64,000 nt of DNA from an uncultured SAR116 cluster alpha proteobacterium (GCA_902578815.1 CACHEI010000004.1:1-64000); one strand, 5' to 3'; numbered from the stretch's first letter, positions 17,480 through 26,667 are shown. Numbers and translations are program-made. Notes: generated by a model from the letters alone, not told the origin.

Positions 17480-17710
17480 TTATGCAACTCGATGTTCGCT
17501 CTCGTTTGGCTCTGCTAAGCCTTCAGCATTTGTCCTAGCATCTAATCTCCTTCCATATCCAAAATTCGGGTCGAGAGAGTGCGGACAGTCATATTCCCAG
17601 CATTTGTATTTGGTGGTCCAAATGGCCTCACCGTTACATAGCTGACAGGAGTAGAAATCCTGTCGCTCTTGGGTCATCCTGTGACCGCAGCAATGTGGTG
17701 TAGTTGTCAT
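17480..17710 (-). CDS. Cys-rich small protein coupled to nrdJ
   Basis: The start ATG at 17710 overlaps the nrdJ stop in a TGATG arrangement, so translation is probably coupled. The 76-residue product has MTTTPHCCGHRM, CQLC and CWEYDCPH, enough Cys/His for one or two zinc sites or redox thiols, and a polar tail. No family is recognised. Class II reductases need their C-terminal Cys pair re-reduced by thioredoxin-like proteins, so a redox or metal role beside NrdJ is conceivable but unproven. Confidence 0.6.
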   Translation of the reverse strand: MTTTPHCCGHRMTQERQDFYSCQLCNGEAIWTTKYKCWEYDCPHSLDPNFGYGRRLDARTNAEGLAEPNESEHRVA

Positions 17711-19431
17711 CAATCGCACTCCTTCTTTCCAGTTTCACTATCGATGAAACAGGCCTCTGCCTTTGGTTGATTATTATTCTCGGACTTGATTTCGTTTAAG
17801 ACGCCGTAGCGTTTACCAGCTGCACGAAAGGTAGTGATACCCTTGCAGCCGCCTTTCCACGCCTTGTAGTAGACATCCTTGAACTCGTCGTAAGTAACGT
17901 GGTCTCCCACGTTGCACGTTTTCGAAACCGCACTGTCGACATATTGCAACGCCATGATGAGCACTCGTAGGTGGTCGTCGACGCTGATTTCATTGGCTGT
18001 GCGTCCTTTGATGCCAAGCGAGTAAGCATAATCCTCAACACGCTCTATCCGCTGGCCATCGATACCAGTTATTGTCCTGTCGTAGAAAAGAGCAAACGGT
18101 GGCTCGATGCCGCCTGACACATTGTCAGCGGTCAGGCTTATTGTTCCTGTCGGTGCAATCGAAGTCATGTGAGAGTTTCGAATACCTGTGACTTTAATCT
18201 TGTCCTGTATTTCCTGGGGCAACCGCTGAATGAACTTACTTTGTCCATATTTGTCGTGGTTCCAGAGCGGAAATGGCCCTTTCTCTATCGCAAGGTTAGC
18301 CGATGCGTCATACGCTGTATTACGCAGCTCGCAGAGTACATCTTCCATGAACTCCATGAAGTCATCTGATGCGTAGCTACGACCAAGCATCTCGCCAGCG
18401 TTCGCTAGGCCAGTGATGCCTAAGCCCATTCTGCGCTTACTTGTAGCCTCGAGTTTTTGTTCCTCTAGAGGGTAACTGGCCCTATCGACGACGTTGTCCA
18501 TTGCTCGAACTACGCAGCGAATATCAGCATCAAACTGCTCGAAGTCAAACTTGTGCTTTTCCATATCGACGTATTTTACGAGGTTAAATGAGCCGAGAAG
18601 ACAGGCTCCAAAAGGCGGCAGGGGTTGTTCGGCGCACGGGTTAGTTGCCTCAAGCTTTTCCACGTAGTGTAAGTTGTTCATCTCGTTCATACGATCGATA
18701 AACAGGATGCCGGGTTCAGCATAATCCCATGTCGACCTCATAATCATGTCCCACAAATTTACGGGGTCGACCTCTTTGTAAACTTTGCCATAATAGGTCA
18801 GCTGGAACGGAATATTGGCGTCTAAACACACCATGAACTCGTCAGTCACACCCACTGAGACGTTAAAACTTGTCAGTTTATGGGAGTTGTGCTTAGCTGC
18901 AATAAACTCCTCGATGTCTGGATGGTCTATGCGCAAAACACCCATCTGTGCGCCTCTACGGTGACCACTCGAGGCAATTGTTTGGCAGATAGCGTCAAAG
19001 ATGCCCATGAAGCTCACAGGGCCGCTAGACCGACTCTCCAAGCTCTTAATGAGGTCGCCTCGAGGACGGATCTTGGAAAAGTCGTAGCCGATACCACCGC
19101 CCCTGCGCATAGTCTCAGCTGCCTCTGTGGCTCTGGACATGATGCTATCCATGCTGTCCTCAATGACACCGCTGACGAAGCAGTTGTAAGCGGTTGTCTG
19201 CCTCGCAGCTCCCATTGCGTTCTGCACTCGACCAGCTGGTATGAACCGCATATGGAGCAGCACATCCTTAAACTCTTCGAAGTGTTTGTCACTATCTTTT
19301 AGGCTGTCCGCAATTCTGACGACTTTTGAATAGAAGTCTTCACCAGTCTGTCGGTACTTCTGCTCGTCTACCTCTTGGGACAAACGAAGCTTTGGCCCGT
19401 ATGTTGGGCGGCTATTTCTTATCATGTTCAT
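17710..19431 (-). CDS. nrdJ: Short class II (B12-dependent) ribonucleotide reductase
   Basis: Start placed at ATG 19431, 7 nt after AGAGGAAG; a longer frame opens at 19479. The 573-residue product keeps RFIPAGRVQNAMG, RRGGGIGYDFSKIRPRGD, the active-site NPCAEQPLPPFGACLLGSFN and the late IAPTGTISLTADNVSGGIEP and GCKGITTFR motifs. It reduces ribonucleotides to deoxyribonucleotides with adenosylcobalamin and needs no oxygen. Typical alphaproteobacterial NrdJ is about twice as long; this length matches phage and mobile versions. The C-terminus keeps ACFIDSETGKKECD with a Cys that could serve as the shuttle. It lies in the tRNA-Asn island, divergent from an XRE regulator. Confidence 0.9.
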   Translation of the reverse strand: MNMIRNSRPTYGPKLRLSQEVDEQKYRQTGEDFYSKVVRIADSLKDSDKHFEEFKDVLLHMRFIPAGRVQNAMGAARQTTAYNCFVSGVIEDSMDSIMSRATEAAETMRRGGGIGYDFSKIRPRGDLIKSLESRSSGPVSFMGIFDAICQTIASSGHRRGAQMGVLRIDHPDIEEFIAAKHNSHKLTSFNVSVGVTDEFMVCLDANIPFQLTYYGKVYKEVDPVNLWDMIMRSTWDYAEPGILFIDRMNEMNNLHYVEKLEATNPCAEQPLPPFGACLLGSFNLVKYVDMEKHKFDFEQFDADIRCVVRAMDNVVDRASYPLEEQKLEATSKRRMGLGITGLANAGEMLGRSYASDDFMEFMEDVLCELRNTAYDASANLAIEKGPFPLWNHDKYGQSKFIQRLPQEIQDKIKVTGIRNSHMTSIAPTGTISLTADNVSGGIEPPFALFYDRTITGIDGQRIERVEDYAYSLGIKGRTANEISVDDHLRVLIMALQYVDSAVSKTCNVGDHVTYDEFKDVYYKAWKGGCKGITTFRAAGKRYGVLNEIKSENNNQPKAEACFIDSETGKKECD

Positions 19432-19555
19432 TTTATTCTTCCTCTTCGGTGTTCCAAAAATAGAACAAAACATGAACATTTGTCAATTAACCAAATGGCA
19501 TCAACGAAATTAAAAGTGCTGGCTGGCCCAATTGACTCATTTAAGTTTAAAAACT

Positions 19556-19609
19556 AAATAGGGCCATGTATCCTATTTTGAGTTGTTTATTAGGGCATAT
19601 TGCCCTAAT
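19556..19609. promoter_or_regulatory. Two inverted repeats between nrdJ and the XRE gene
   Basis: AAATAGG/CCTATTT (19556-19578, 9-nt spacer) and a perfect 9-3-9 palindrome ATTAGGGCA TAT TGCCCTAAT (19589-19609) sit in the divergent promoter region. The second is 35 bp before the XRE start. They look like operators, most simply for the XRE protein itself. They do not resemble the NrdR box. Confidence 0.6.
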
Positions 19610-19644
19610 TTGTGTAACTCTGATTCGTTTAGGGATATAATCAC

Positions 19645-20238
19645 ATGACCAACTCCAGCTACCGCCCAAGGTCTCAATTTTACCGTGAGACCGATCATGA
19701 TAACTGGTTAACACCTCATCCAGCTATGAAACAGTCATCAGTTCAGATGGATGAGTTCCTACTTAATCTGTTTGCCCGCACTTGGGACTTTGTCGAGGAA
19801 GATACTCAAATCTGCCACATGTACGGTAACGCTAATCGGGAAGCGAGTGATTTCTGGGAACCGAAGGTTGGCTACAAACGTGGAGTTGTGCCTGTTGTCA
19901 TTCGAGAAGTTCACAAAGATGGTCGCATGACCTTGGATACTTGGCGCGACGGCTGTGCAAATGTTGTTGATCAAGAACGCATCGATGAAATCCACAACTT
20001 ATGCCGTGAACTTGGGATCGGCTGCGTTGATCAAAACGACATTGTCACTGACCTAACTCCGTCTTTGTTCCGTAAGTGGCGTAAGGAGCTTGGGCTTTCC
20101 CAAGAAAAGTTAGCGAATCTGCTGCAAGTACAGAGTGGCCGCACTGTGCGCAGGTGGGAAGCAGGTGAGCGGGAAATCCCCGGTCCTGTGAAAGTTTTGA
20201 TGAAGTGGCTGATCACGGACGTACGCCCGATATCTTAA
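19645..20238 (+). CDS. XRE-family DNA-binding protein
   Basis: A 197-residue protein. Its C-terminal helix-turn-helix (~143-190: LFRKWRKELGLSQEKLANLL, then GRTVRRWEAGEREIPGPVKV) is a clear XRE/Cro domain. The N-terminal ~140 residues are acidic, with no recognised family, and may sense a ligand or bind a partner. It is divergent from nrdJ, with two palindromes in the shared promoter region. It probably regulates itself and perhaps nrdJ. The XRE-with-extra-domain layout also occurs in some antitoxins, but no toxin gene is adjacent. Confidence 0.75.
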   Translation: MTNSSYRPRSQFYRETDHDNWLTPHPAMKQSSVQMDEFLLNLFARTWDFVEEDTQICHMYGNANREASDFWEPKVGYKRGVVPVVIREVHKDGRMTLDTWRDGCANVVDQERIDEIHNLCRELGIGCVDQNDIVTDLTPSLFRKWRKELGLSQEKLANLLQVQSGRTVRRWEAGEREIPGPVKVLMKWLITDVRPIS

Positions 20239-20522
20239 CCGCATTGCTCAATTAAGCGATCGAGACACCAGCGAGCCTTCTGCAAATCTTCTATTAGGTT
20301 GTTTTTGTCACGTTATCGGCAGACGTATTTTATGATGTTACCTAAAAGCAGATATTCTTAACCTACCTTTATTGCTGCCTCGATAGCCCAAATACACTCT
20401 ATCTTGCCATTCATTTAGTTTGGCGGGTATTATGGAGAGATGTTCATTGGGTCACGATGGTTGCGCTGCCGCGCCGCTTGCTTCAAGGATTATTCCTTTC
20501 TGATGGTTTCTAAAGTTTTGGT
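20239..20522. other. Right edge of the island, no gene seen
   Basis: No coding frame or RNA structure stands out. No fourth copy of the tRNA-Asn 3' end was found here, so the island boundary stays undefined. Confidence 0.45.
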
Positions 20523-20747
20523 TCACTCTACTGGTTTTTGTGCTAGCTGACATCCAAGATCGTCATCGCCACGCAGCTGCGGGGTAATCGCGCAAGCCAG
20601 CAGTCGATCATATATGAAATCTTCTGCAAAAGCATGATCAGCGGTGGTGCCGGAAAGCCTTGGGTTGCTAAAGGAGCTAAGCATCCGTTGACAATCACGC
20701 TCTGCAATCTGTCGCCAGATCAGCTTCGTCATTGGAACCGACAGCAC
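20523..20747 (-). CDS. Hypothetical 74-residue protein downstream of hisIE
   Basis: Begins 18 bp after hisIE on the same strand and starts MLSVPMTKLIWRQIAERDCQ. Codon use resembles the his genes more than the island. It is soluble with no recognised domain and could be co-transcribed with the his operon or be a truncated remnant at the island edge. Confidence 0.35.
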   Translation of the reverse strand: MLSVPMTKLIWRQIAERDCQRMLSSFSNPRLSGTTADHAFAEDFIYDRLLACAITPQLRGDDDLGCQLAQKPVE

Positions 20748-20765
20748 TTGTTAAATGACTGGGTG

Positions 20766-21404
20766 TTAGCTAGCGTGCCGCTTCTGCAGTACTCGGATAA
20801 TATCGTCAAGCTCAAGCCCGGCATCCTGCAGAAGAACCAGGATGTGAAAAAGCAGATCGGCAGCTTCATTCGCTATTTCTCCACCATCATCCGTCATCCG
20901 CGCCAGCGCCAGCTCGACCCCCTCCTCGCCAACCTTCTGGGCTATACGGGCTTTGCCTTCGGCAAACAGACTGGTGGTGTAGCTTCCTGCCGGCATCTCA
21001 TGCTGGCGGTTGGCGATCAGCGCCGCAAGTTCATTAAGGAACAGTGTCGGAGCCACCGTCTCATTGCCAAAGCAGGAGATGCTGCCAGTGTGACACGTCG
21101 GCCCCATAGGCTGGGCAGTCACCAACAGCGCATCATAGTCACAATCAATCCTCACATCGGCAAATTTTAGAAAATTGCCTGAGCTCTCGCCCTTTACCCA
21201 CAACCGCTGCTTTGACCGGCTAAAAAAGGTTACATTACCGCCTTCAATAGTTGCCGTCAGGGCCTCCGCATTCATATAGCCAAGCATCAACACCTGGCCA
21301 TTGTGAGGATTCTGCACGATAGCCGGCAACAGTCCATCGCTCTTACCCCAATCAGCTTTTGAGATTATTTCGGCAGGTGAAGTTGGAAATGTCGCTTTGG
21401 TCAT
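20766..21404 (-). CDS. hisIE: Bifunctional phosphoribosyl-AMP cyclohydrolase / phosphoribosyl-ATP pyrophosphatase
   Basis: A 212-residue fusion for steps 2 and 3 of histidine synthesis. The HisI half (~1-120) has [15 protein letters not shown], the [16 protein letters not shown] substrate loop and metal ligands in DCDYDALL and GPTCHTG. The HisE half (~125-212) has the [20 protein letters not shown] and EEGVELALA helices of the MazG-like fold. The start overlaps the hisF stop by four bases. In many alphaproteobacteria HisI and HisE are separate; here they are fused, as in enterobacteria. Confidence 0.95.
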   Translation of the reverse strand: MTKATFPTSPAEIISKADWGKSDGLLPAIVQNPHNGQVLMLGYMNAEALTATIEGGNVTFFSRSKQRLWVKGESSGNFLKFADVRIDCDYDALLVTAQPMGPTCHTGSISCFGNETVAPTLFLNELAALIANRQHEMPAGSYTTSLFAEGKARIAQKVGEEGVELALARMTDDGGEIANEAADLLFHILVLLQDAGLELDDIIRVLQKRHAS

Positions 21405-22189
21405 CTCTGGATTCGCACTTCGATTTGTTTGTTCACCAAGTATTGCTTGAGGTCGGGAATGGGGATCTGCCCGCTATGAAAGACCGAGGCTGCAAGGCCC
21501 CCATCAATCCCAGTTTTGGTAAAGAGATCGGCAAAATGACTGTAATCACCGGCCCCACCGGAGGCGATAATCGGAATTCTCACGGCCTCTCGCACCAGTG
21601 CCAGCTGCGACAGATCATAACCGCGTCTTACCCCGTCATTATTCATGCAGTTTAGCACGATCTCGCCAGCACCGCGCCGTTCCGCCTCCTGCGCCCAGCT
21701 AATCGTGTCGCGCTTCGCGGCAATCGTTTTTGCCGCATCGCCAGTATATTGATAGACATGGTAGGCCGTTTTGCCATCAGCATTCACTTCTTCGCTGCTG
21801 TCGATCCCCACAACAACACATTGCGTGCCGAAGACGCCGGCCAGTTCGCAGATGAAATCAGGATTTTCCAGCGCTGGTGAATTCACCGAAATCTTGTCCG
21901 CCCCGTCATTTAAGATCGCCCTCGCATCTTCGATACTGCGAATGCCACCGGCAACACAGAACGGAATATTGATCCGCCGCGCCACTTGATTAACCCAGCT
22001 TTTGTCGACGACACGCCCATCGCTACTCGCGGTGATGTCATAGAACACCAGCTCGTCAATACCCTCATCGGCATAGCGTTGAGCCAGTTCCAGAATGTCT
22101 CCCATGTCGCGGTGGTTTCGAAACTGCACGCCTTTGACAACACGGCCTTTGCGCACATCAAGGCAGGCGATTATACGTTTGGTCAGCAT
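21401..22189 (-). CDS. hisF: Imidazole glycerol phosphate synthase cyclase subunit
   Basis: A 262-residue beta/alpha barrel. Pairs with HisH: ammonia from HisH closes the imidazole ring and releases [25 protein letters not shown] with the catalytic Asp, the second Asp region [10 protein letters not shown], and [12 protein letters not shown] are diagnostic. Overlaps hisA by 7 bases and hisIE by 4, consistent with tight operon coupling. Confidence 0.96.
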   Translation of the reverse strand: MLTKRIIACLDVRKGRVVKGVQFRNHRDMGDILELAQRYADEGIDELVFYDITASSDGRVVDKSWVNQVARRINIPFCVAGGIRSIEDARAILNDGADKISVNSPALENPDFICELAGVFGTQCVVVGIDSSEEVNADGKTAYHVYQYTGDAAKTIAAKRDTISWAQEAERRGAGEIVLNCMNNDGVRRGYDLSQLALVREAVRIPIIASGGAGDYSHFADLFTKTGIDGGLAASVFHSGQIPIPDLKQYLVNKQIEVRIQR

Positions 22190-22938
22190 GCGCTTCCCCT
22201 CTTTGCGCGGACAGCGAGTGCATCGGCAAGCTGGAACGCCCCTTCATAGAGCGCCTTGCCAATGATCACCCCATCAGTGGTCAGGGCCTCAAGATCAGCA
22301 AGGCTACTTACCCCACCGGAAGCTTGCAGCTCGATATTGGGAAAAGCCCTCTTGACCTCCTGATAAAGATCAACATTGCATCCCCTCATGGTGCCATCAC
22401 GGGCAATGTCAGTGCATAGCACATGCCTCAGCCCAACCTCGCCATAAGCTTGCAAAAACGCTGAGAGTTTTATCGCGCTCGCTTCCTGCCAACCGGAAAC
22501 AGCGATGTAATAACCAGCCTCGTCGCATTCCCGCTGACCCCACATCACATCGGCCGCCAGACAGATCATTTCTGGGCCAAACTCATCAAAGATTGCCCGC
22601 GTCGCATCGGGGTCACACACCGCCAAACTGCCAATAACAATCCGGCTTGCCCCTGCCTGTGCGAGCGCGGCGACATCGGAACGTGACCTAATGCCGCCGC
22701 CTGTCTGCACTTTCAGCCCAGAGGCGCTTATAATTTCGCCAAGTATCCCAATCTGCCGGTTCTGCGGGTCTTTGGCGCCGTCCAGATCCACAAGATGCAG
22801 CCAGCTCGCCCCGGCATCGCGATAGCCACATGCCACCTCGATCGGATTGCTGCCATACATCGTTTTTTGAGCAAAATCACCCTTTTTCAACCGCACAATA
22901 GCACCATCAATTAGATCAATCGCAGGATAGATAATCAT
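22183..22938 (-). CDS. hisA: ProFAR isomerase
   Basis: Start set at ATG 22938 ([12 protein letters not shown]), 9 nt after AAGGA, rather than the upstream in-frame ATG 22959. A 251-residue barrel that isomerises ProFAR to PRFAR. The catalytic Asp in [15 protein letters not shown] and [13 protein letters not shown], plus the phosphate-binding [14 protein letters not shown], all fit. Forms part of the hisH-hisA-hisF run. Confidence 0.96.
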   Translation of the reverse strand: MIIYPAIDLIDGAIVRLKKGDFAQKTMYGSNPIEVACGYRDAGASWLHLVDLDGAKDPQNRQIGILGEIISASGLKVQTGGGIRSRSDVAALAQAGASRIVIGSLAVCDPDATRAIFDEFGPEMICLAADVMWGQRECDEAGYYIAVSGWQEASAIKLSAFLQAYGEVGLRHVLCTDIARDGTMRGCNVDLYQEVKRAFPNIELQASGGVSSLADLEALTTDGVIIGKALYEGAFQLADALAVRAKRGSAC

Positions 22939-22983
22939 TATTTTTTCCTTGCTTTGCATAAGTTTCTTTGTCGAGTGGCGCGC

Positions 22984-23580
22984 CTAAAGCGCCAGAAAAT
23001 TCCGCAAAATCTGTTCACCAACGGAGCCTGAACGCTCCGGGTGAAACTGGCAGCCCATGAAATTACCATTACTTGCAATCGCCGTGAAAGTCTCGCCGTA
23101 ATCGCAGCTGGCAATAGTGTCTGCCGACAATTTGGCATAATAGCTGTGAACGAAATAGACATGCGCCCCCTCCTCCACATTCATCAGCAGGGGGTGTCGT
23201 TTGTCATCTTCGATCGCCCAAATTCGGTTCCACCCCATATGCGGTACGCTGCGCTCCGGGACATCCGCAAAGCGGCGACAGTTTCCAGCCAGCACGCCGA
23301 GCATTTCGGTATCACCTTCGCTGGAATGTTCGAACAGAAGCTGCATGCCCAGACACACACCAAGCACCGGCTGGCTCAACCTCCGGATGCACTCCACTAG
23401 CCCATGCTTGCGCAGCCGAGTCATCGCTGTTGCCGCCATGCCTACGCCGGGAAGGATTACCTTGTCGGCGCTCTCGATCTCGGCGCTGTTGGCGCTCAGA
23501 CAGGCCTTTGCGCCACAGCGTTCAAGCGCGAATTTGATTGAGGCGATATTCGCTCCGCCGCTATCAATGATTACGATCAT
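22984..23580 (-). CDS. hisH: Imidazole glycerol phosphate synthase glutaminase subunit
   Basis: A 198-residue class I glutamine amidotransferase. The nucleophile is in GVCLGMQLLFE and the His/Glu pair in CQFHPERSGSVG; the oxyanion loop is LPGVGMAATAM. It supplies ammonia to HisF, encoded two genes downstream. The start is 23 bp after the hisCB stop. Confidence 0.96.
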   Translation of the reverse strand: MIVIIDSGGANIASIKFALERCGAKACLSANSAEIESADKVILPGVGMAATAMTRLRKHGLVECIRRLSQPVLGVCLGMQLLFEHSSEGDTEMLGVLAGNCRRFADVPERSVPHMGWNRIWAIEDDKRHPLLMNVEEGAHVYFVHSYYAKLSADTIASCDYGETFTAIASNGNFMGCQFHPERSGSVGEQILRNFLAL

Positions 23581-23603
23581 ATATTTAGTCCAGACTGTCC
23601 TGA

Positions 23604-25304
23604 CTATAAGGTGCCCTTGGTACTTGGCATTTCACTGCCATCCTGGTTGATGGCCTGGCGAAGCGCCCGCCCGAATCCCTTGAAACAGGCCTCGACCATA
23701 TGGTGACAATTCTCACCTGTGACGGCAATGTGCAGATTTGCCCGCATGTTCTCGGCTAGCGAGCGAAAGACATGGTCAATCATGTCACAGGGTAGATCGC
23801 CAACCATGGGCTGTGGAAAATCAGCTTTGAAATCAAAGTGGAAGCGACCGCTAAGGTCCAGCGCCACCGTCACCAGCGCTTCATCCATCGGCAGACAGAA
23901 GCCGTAGCGGCCAATGCCTCGCTTGTTGCCAAGCGCGCCGCAGATCGCCTGGCCCAGCGCTATAGCGCAATCCTCGATGCTGTGATGCGGATCTATCTTT
24001 AGGTCACCATCGCATTCCAGCGTCAGAGCAAAACCGGCATGTTTAGCAATTTGATCCAGCATATGGTCATAAAAGCCGATGCCCGTATCAATGCTGATCG
24101 GCCCGGTCCGGTCTAAATCGATCGCTACTGCAATCGATGTCTCGTTGGTGTTGCGAACAATTTCATAGCGTCTGTTCTGAGCCTTGCTGGCGACTTTTTC
24201 ACCACGCAGCGCCGCCAGCAGCTGCACCATCTCAGCCTCGCTGCCAATTGAGATCCTAACTGCCTGGCCAACGCCAGACTGATGAGACTGGTTTCGCAGA
24301 ACGACCCCGCCCTTTAGCGCCCGCTGACACAGCGCTGCTGCATCGTGCGCTTCGATCAAGATAAAATTGGCATCTGACGGCCAGACATGAATAATATCCT
24401 TAATTTTGGCCAGTTTCCCCATCACTTCGTCACGCCGCGCAATTGTCTCGGCGCGCTTTGCCGACAACCGTCGCTGGTTGTCATTGGCGAGGATAGTAAG
24501 CGCTGCGCTGGTCACTGGCTGTGGCACCGGATAGGGCGCTAGCACTTTTCGCATTAGACTGGTTACATCCGACGCCGCCACTAAACAGCCACAGCGGAGT
24601 CCCGCCGCCGCATGTGATTTCGACAGGGTCCGCAGCACCACTAGGTTGGCAAAACGCTCTAGTTCCGGGATCAGACTGGCAGCATCGCCAGCATCAATCG
24701 CATATTCGATATAGGTCTCGTCAACAACAACCAGCGCCCGGCTATCACACGTGGTGCACAGATTAGTAATGTCGTTAGCATTCATTACATTTCCGGTCGG
24801 ATTGTTTGGCGAACACACAAACACCAGCTTTGTCGCCTCATCCATTGCCGCGGCAATGGCTACCGGATCAAGCCCAAAATCGTTCGTTAGCGGTGCCTGT
24901 CTAATATCGACACCCTGTAGCATTGCCGATTGTGCATACATTGCAAAGGTCGGCGGGCAGATGACGACATTGTCAACACCCGGCTCACAAAAGCCACGCA
25001 TTAAACAGTCAATCGCCTCATCCGCACCACGGGTAATAGTTAGATTGCGTGATGACACATCAAGCCATTGGCAGAAAGCGCGCTGTAATTCCCTTGGTTG
25101 CTGCGTCGAGTAGCGGGCAAGCTTGCGCGCCCCGATAAAAGGTTCATGCGCGCATTCATTGGCATCGAGAAACACTAGCGTTTCCTCATCACCAGACAGC
25201 GACCGGGCCGAGGAGTAGCCTTTCATCTGGACAATCTGTTGGCGGGCGCGGCCAATCATGCCAGTGATGGCCGTTCCCATATGTGGCGTCTCTGTTTTAT
25301 GCAT
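23604..25304 (-). CDS. hisCB: Fused histidinol-phosphate aminotransferase / imidazoleglycerol-phosphate dehydratase
   Basis: A 566-residue fusion; start set at ATG 25304, 40 bp after hisG. Residues ~1-365 are HisC (fold type I PLP enzyme): CSPNNPTGNVM, DETYIEYA and RTLSKSHAAAGLR with the PLP lysine. Residues ~370-566 are HisB dehydratase with its duplicated metal motifs: DTGIGFYDHMLDQIAKHAGF, HHSIEDCAIALGQA, and near the end HHMVEACFKGFGRALRQA. The join (about ALRGEKVASKAQNRRYEIVR) is short, with no frameshift. The usual E. coli fusion is phosphatase-dehydratase, so this is a different pairing; no histidinol phosphatase is seen in the operon. Confidence 0.93.
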   Translation of the reverse strand: MHKTETPHMGTAITGMIGRARQQIVQMKGYSSARSLSGDEETLVFLDANECAHEPFIGARKLARYSTQQPRELQRAFCQWLDVSSRNLTITRGADEAIDCLMRGFCEPGVDNVVICPPTFAMYAQSAMLQGVDIRQAPLTNDFGLDPVAIAAAMDEATKLVFVCSPNNPTGNVMNANDITNLCTTCDSRALVVVDETYIEYAIDAGDAASLIPELERFANLVVLRTLSKSHAAAGLRCGCLVAASDVTSLMRKVLAPYPVPQPVTSAALTILANDNQRRLSAKRAETIARRDEVMGKLAKIKDIIHVWPSDANFILIEAHDAAALCQRALKGGVVLRNQSHQSGVGQAVRISIGSEAEMVQLLAALRGEKVASKAQNRRYEIVRNTNETSIAVAIDLDRTGPISIDTGIGFYDHMLDQIAKHAGFALTLECDGDLKIDPHHSIEDCAIALGQAICGALGNKRGIGRYGFCLPMDEALVTVALDLSGRFHFDFKADFPQPMVGDLPCDMIDHVFRSLAENMRANLHIAVTGENCHHMVEACFKGFGRALRQAINQDGSEMPSTKGTL

Positions 25305-25344
25305 AGTGCTTACCCCTATCCGGCCTCCATCAATCGACCAAATT

Positions 25345-26277
25345 TCAATCCAACATTTTTTCGATTGGTACGACGAGGATCGAATTAGCACCATTGCGCT
25401 GCAATTCCTCCATCGTTGTCCAGAAGACCTCTTCCTCGCACACTGCATGGACCGCGACCATATCCTCTCGCCCCTGAAGTGGCATCACCGTTGGTGACGC
25501 TGATCCAGGCAGCACCGCCTTGATCGAATCAAGCGCTGCAATTGGGCTGTTCAGCATGATATAGCGGCTGTTATCAGCCCGCAGAACGGCACGGATCCGT
25601 GAAAGTAGCTTTTCATAAATAACTTGAATATCTTCATTCAGATTGCTGTTTTTAACTAAAATTGCCTGCGATTGCAGAATGACTTCCTGTTCCTGCAACC
25701 CATTCGAGGTCAGCGTGTTGCCCGTTGACACAAGATCGCAAATCAGATCGGCAAGATGCGTTCTCGGAGCCACCTCGACGGCGCCTTCCATAGTCACAAT
25801 GTCTGCCTCAACTCCCCTATCGCGTAGATAGGTCGCTAGAAGCCCGCTATAGGAGGTAGCAATTGTCTTGCCATTCAGCGACTCCACTGAGTTGTAGGTA
25901 AAGCTGGTTGGCGCGGCAATCGAGAGTCGGCAGTGGCCAAAACCCAACGCGATTACCTCTTCCAGAGTGGTATATTTCTCTGTGAACAGCGCCTGTTTCT
26001 CCCACAGCACATTCTGTCCCATTATGCCAACTTGGCAGACATCTGTCACGAGAAAGGCGGGAATATCATCATCGCGCACTAGAAATACATCCAGCGGAAA
26101 ATTATGTGCCCGGCAAAACAGCTGATCACGGCTTTTTGTCAGGGATATACCGGCTTTTTCCAGCAAGCCCACAGACATCTCCGACAAGCGGCCAGATTTC
26201 TGCAGGGCTATTTTAAGCCGCCCATCACCATTTATAGGGTTTGTCGAGAGCGGAATTGTCGAAGTGGTTCTGTCCAT
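25345..26277 (-). CDS. hisG: ATP phosphoribosyltransferase, long form
   Basis: A 310-residue HisG_L with catalytic domains followed by a C-terminal ACT-like regulatory domain (~225-310). First committed step: PRPP plus ATP. KIALQKSGRLSEMSVGLLE opens the domain and the PRPP loop lies near DLVSTGNTLTSNGL. The long form is self-regulating by histidine and does not need HisZ; none is seen. It follows a YerC-like regulator by 3 bp. Confidence 0.95.
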   Translation of the reverse strand: MDRTTSTIPLSTNPINGDGRLKIALQKSGRLSEMSVGLLEKAGISLTKSRDQLFCRAHNFPLDVFLVRDDDIPAFLVTDVCQVGIMGQNVLWEKQALFTEKYTTLEEVIALGFGHCRLSIAAPTSFTYNSVESLNGKTIATSYSGLLATYLRDRGVEADIVTMEGAVEVAPRTHLADLICDLVSTGNTLTSNGLQEQEVILQSQAILVKNSNLNEDIQVIYEKLLSRIRAVLRADNSRYIMLNSPIAALDSIKAVLPGSASPTVMPLQGREDMVAVHAVCEEEVFWTTMEELQRNGANSILVVPIEKMLD

Positions 26278-26280
26278 GAG

Positions 26281-26574
26281 TCAGAGCTTTCCCTGTCGCT
26301 GCATTATTGTTTTGTAACCGTTATTGCCATTGTTCAGAAAGCGCGCCACCCGCACGATGGTTGCCGTACTGACACTCGTTTCGGCGGCAATTTTCCTATA
26401 GGGAACCTTTTTCACCAGCATCTGTGCTACGCGCCATCGATCGATCAAACCCTCAAGTTCGGCCGGTGTGCAAAGGTCATTGAAAAAACTGCGCGCTTCC
26501 TCCGGGCTCTGCAGCTCCAATATGGCCTCATAGAGGTCTTTCTCACCAGTCCTGTCAATTCGCTCACGTTTCAA
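26281..26574 (-). CDS. yerC: TrpR/YerC-family repressor heading the his operon
   Basis: A 97-residue protein of the TrpR-like YerC/YecD family: EARSFFNDLCTPAELEGLID, then RWRVAQMLVKKVPYRKIAAE and the recognition part TSVSTATIVRVARFL. TrpR relatives of this type have been linked to histidine gene control in Gram-positive bacteria. Being first gene of the operon, 3 bp from hisG, it is a good candidate autoregulated repressor of histidine synthesis, with histidine as possible corepressor (inference). Confidence 0.88.
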   Translation of the reverse strand: MKRERIDRTGEKDLYEAILELQSPEEARSFFNDLCTPAELEGLIDRWRVAQMLVKKVPYRKIAAETSVSTATIVRVARFLNNGNNGYKTIMQRQGKL

Positions 26575-26629
26575 TGTTTGGTTTCGCCTGTGTTGGTGAT
26601 TTTCTACCTATGTTGTCTAGCAGAGGCTC

Positions 26630-26667
26630 TTTAACACTATCTCGGCCATGTAATAGCGATTTAACAC
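26630..26667. promoter_or_regulatory. Direct repeats upstream of the his operon
   Basis: TTTAACAC occurs at 26630-26637 and 26660-26667, exactly 30 bp apart (about three helical turns), 56-93 bp upstream of the yerC start. The sites could be operators for the TrpR-like regulator or part of the promoter. Confidence 0.4.

Larger units (their letters stand above)
13303..20500. mobile_element. Decayed genomic island stacked at tRNA-Asn
   Basis: The region runs from the intact tRNA-Asn to just before the his operon; the right edge is approximate. It contains a 65-bp near-perfect copy and a shorter decayed copy of the tRNA 3' end, gene remnants, long gene-poor stretches, a phage-like class II ribonucleotide reductase and an XRE regulator. 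No integrase or transposase is visible. It separates two well-packed core blocks (selD-mnmH and his). Confidence 0.7.

Noticed and set aside
19590..19608. NrdR box upstream of nrdJ
   Set aside because: The palindrome does not match the ACAC-type NrdR consensus and is nearer the XRE gene.
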